Notes under the pieces: generated by a model
What the model was told of the DNA's origin: nothing
The model's database searches: none
What the model saw: the letters and a program-made list of their open reading frames with translations, nothing else
Shown: positions 10,111 through 10,716 of the stretch, piece after piece
Layout of the letters: every line of letters starts with the position of its first letter
Position numbering within the stretch: the stretch's first letter is position 1
Made by a program: the position numbers and the translations under genes
Source of the DNA: Gemmatimonadota bacterium
Lineage (GTDB): Bacteria; Gemmatimonadota; Gemmatimonadetes; Gemmatimonadales; GWC2-71-9
Reading direction: 5' to 3'
Assembly: GCA_003220975.1 (NCBI GenBank)
Contig: QHTX01000173.1
Location: 812-11,527, forward strand
DNA: 10,716 bases

Positions 10111-10716
10111 CGTCTTCCGTCATCCGTTGTCCGTCATCCGTAACGGTGACGGACGACGGATGACGCCCCTTGAACACCCGAAACAGATAGTAGAGCGACG
10201 GCAGCAGCACTACCGCACCCACGGCCAGCGCGCCGAGCACGAGGCGCAGTGTGGCGGCGGGCGCGGCCGCGGCGGCAATCGTCAGGTCGGGCGGGAGGAC
10301 GTAGGGGTACTGCCCGAGCGCCCACCCCCACAGGATCAGCGACACCTGCACCGCGGCGGCGAGGCGGGCGGCGCGCCAGCGCCGGTACCACAGCGCCACG
10401 AGCGCCGTGATCGCCGCGGCGGCGGTGAGCAGGTGCAGCGGCACCGCCCACGCGGCGAAGATCAGCCCGTCGCGCACGAGCGGCGCGTAGCGCAGCGCCA
10501 GCACCAGGACGAGGACGGCTGCCACGAACAGCCCCGCGCCGGCGGCAAGCGCGCGGCGGCGGAAATCCTCGGCGAGCTCTCGCTCCCCCTCCGCTTCGAG
10601 GGTGAGATACACCGCCGCCAGGAACGCGAAGGCGACGAGCGCGAACAGGCCTACCGCTAGGGCAAACGGATTCAGCCACGACGCGACGTAGGTCGCGTAG
10701 AACCCGTCCCCCGTCC
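9914..10716 (-). CDS. cydB: Cytochrome bd ubiquinol oxidase subunit II, C-terminal half (5' end beyond the window), with an aberrant C-terminal extension
   Basis: Membrane subunit of the high-affinity quinol oxidase that reduces oxygen to water; it pairs with CydA, expected off the right edge. The frame is open to base 10716. Five membrane segments are visible: after SWLNPFALAVGLF, around AAGAGLFVAAVLV, around AWAVPLHLLTAAAA, around VSLILWGWALGQYPYVLPPD, and the last one ending SLYYLFRVFKG. The order and the YPYVLP and RVF(K/R)G landmarks match the CydB C-terminus. CydB normally stops shortly after the last motif (near 10168). Here the frame passes into a heptamer hairpin and runs on for about 80 Arg/Pro-rich residues, antisense to yggU, to a TGA at 9914. 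The extension looks non-native. The identity is secure; the 3' boundary is doubtful. Confidence 0.88.
   Translation of the reverse strand, partial: TGDGFYATYVASWLNPFALAVGLFALVAFAFLAAVYLTLEAEGERELAEDFRRRALAAGAGLFVAAVLVLVLALRYAPLVRDGLIFAAWAVPLHLLTAAAAITALVALWYRRWRAARLAAAVQVSLILWGWALGQYPYVLPPDLTIAAAAAPAATLRLVLGALAVGAVVLLPSLYYLFRVFKGRHPSSVTVTDDGQRMTEDATRVPPATRAPPRPSRAPRSRRFCGARRRRRRSPRRSAIRRVAPRGSAPVQRWRHRPRAARRPGS
10118..10165. repeat. Heptamer-built inverted repeat between yggU and cydB (CGTCATC units)
   Basis: The left arm 10118-10136 and right arm 10147-10165 match at 18 of 19 positions; the single mismatch would be a G-U pair in RNA. The inner bases add a three-pair stem with a TAA triloop, so nearly the whole element folds. 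The left side reads as heptamers CGTCATC, CGTTGTC, CGTCATC, CGTAACG, and the right side mirrors it. It lies between convergent genes but has no T tract, so it is not a classical terminator. It occupies the place where cydB should end. Confidence 0.92.

Noticed and set aside
10118..10165. Intrinsic bidirectional terminator between yggU and cydB
   Set aside because: The stem is strong, but no T run follows on either strand, and the 7-bp internal period points to a repeat element instead.

Overview
The window is GC-rich chromosomal DNA with densely packed genes. The closest family resemblances I recognise are the actinobacterial-style fused E2-E1 2-oxoglutarate dehydrogenase (Kgd/OdhA), a two-subunit 2-oxoglutarate:ferredoxin oxidoreductase, cytochrome bd oxidase subunit II and a YggT/YggU pair. 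Together with many short heptameric inverted repeats, this suits a soil bacterium of the Gemmatimonadota/Acidobacteriota type. That assignment is an inference; no rRNA or other phylogenetic marker is present.

Left part (1-6340): a 5'-truncated kgd gene, then korA and korB, all on the plus strand. The gap between kgd and korA is 50 bp, and korA/korB overlap at ATGA, so the three probably form one operon. It holds two alternative routes from 2-oxoglutarate to succinyl-CoA: a CoA/NAD-linked dehydrogenase, whose E3 partner and N-terminus lie outside the window, and a ferredoxin-linked iron-sulfur enzyme. A 47-bp piece of the kgd 3' end is repeated directly after korB, so korAB sits between two direct repeats.

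Middle part (6341-8289): accessory DNA. A secreted protein of unknown function is built of two homologous halves and split by an apparent one-base frameshift. A convergent ORF6N-domain gene follows; its stop codon overlaps that of the secreted gene. The ORF6N gene carries a perfect 13+1+13 bp palindrome inside its coding sequence.

Right part (8333-10716): a secreted six-repeat Kelch protein, then yggT and yggU (DUF167), which overlap by one base. On the minus strand is the C-terminal half of cydB, entering from the right edge.

The most unusual structure is a pair of unrelated heptamer-based inverted repeats. One is read through as the E2-E1 linker of kgd. The other lies between yggU and cydB, where it appears to have removed the normal cydB stop codon, so that the frame runs on antisense into yggU. 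A possible third heptamer run is cut by the left edge of the window.
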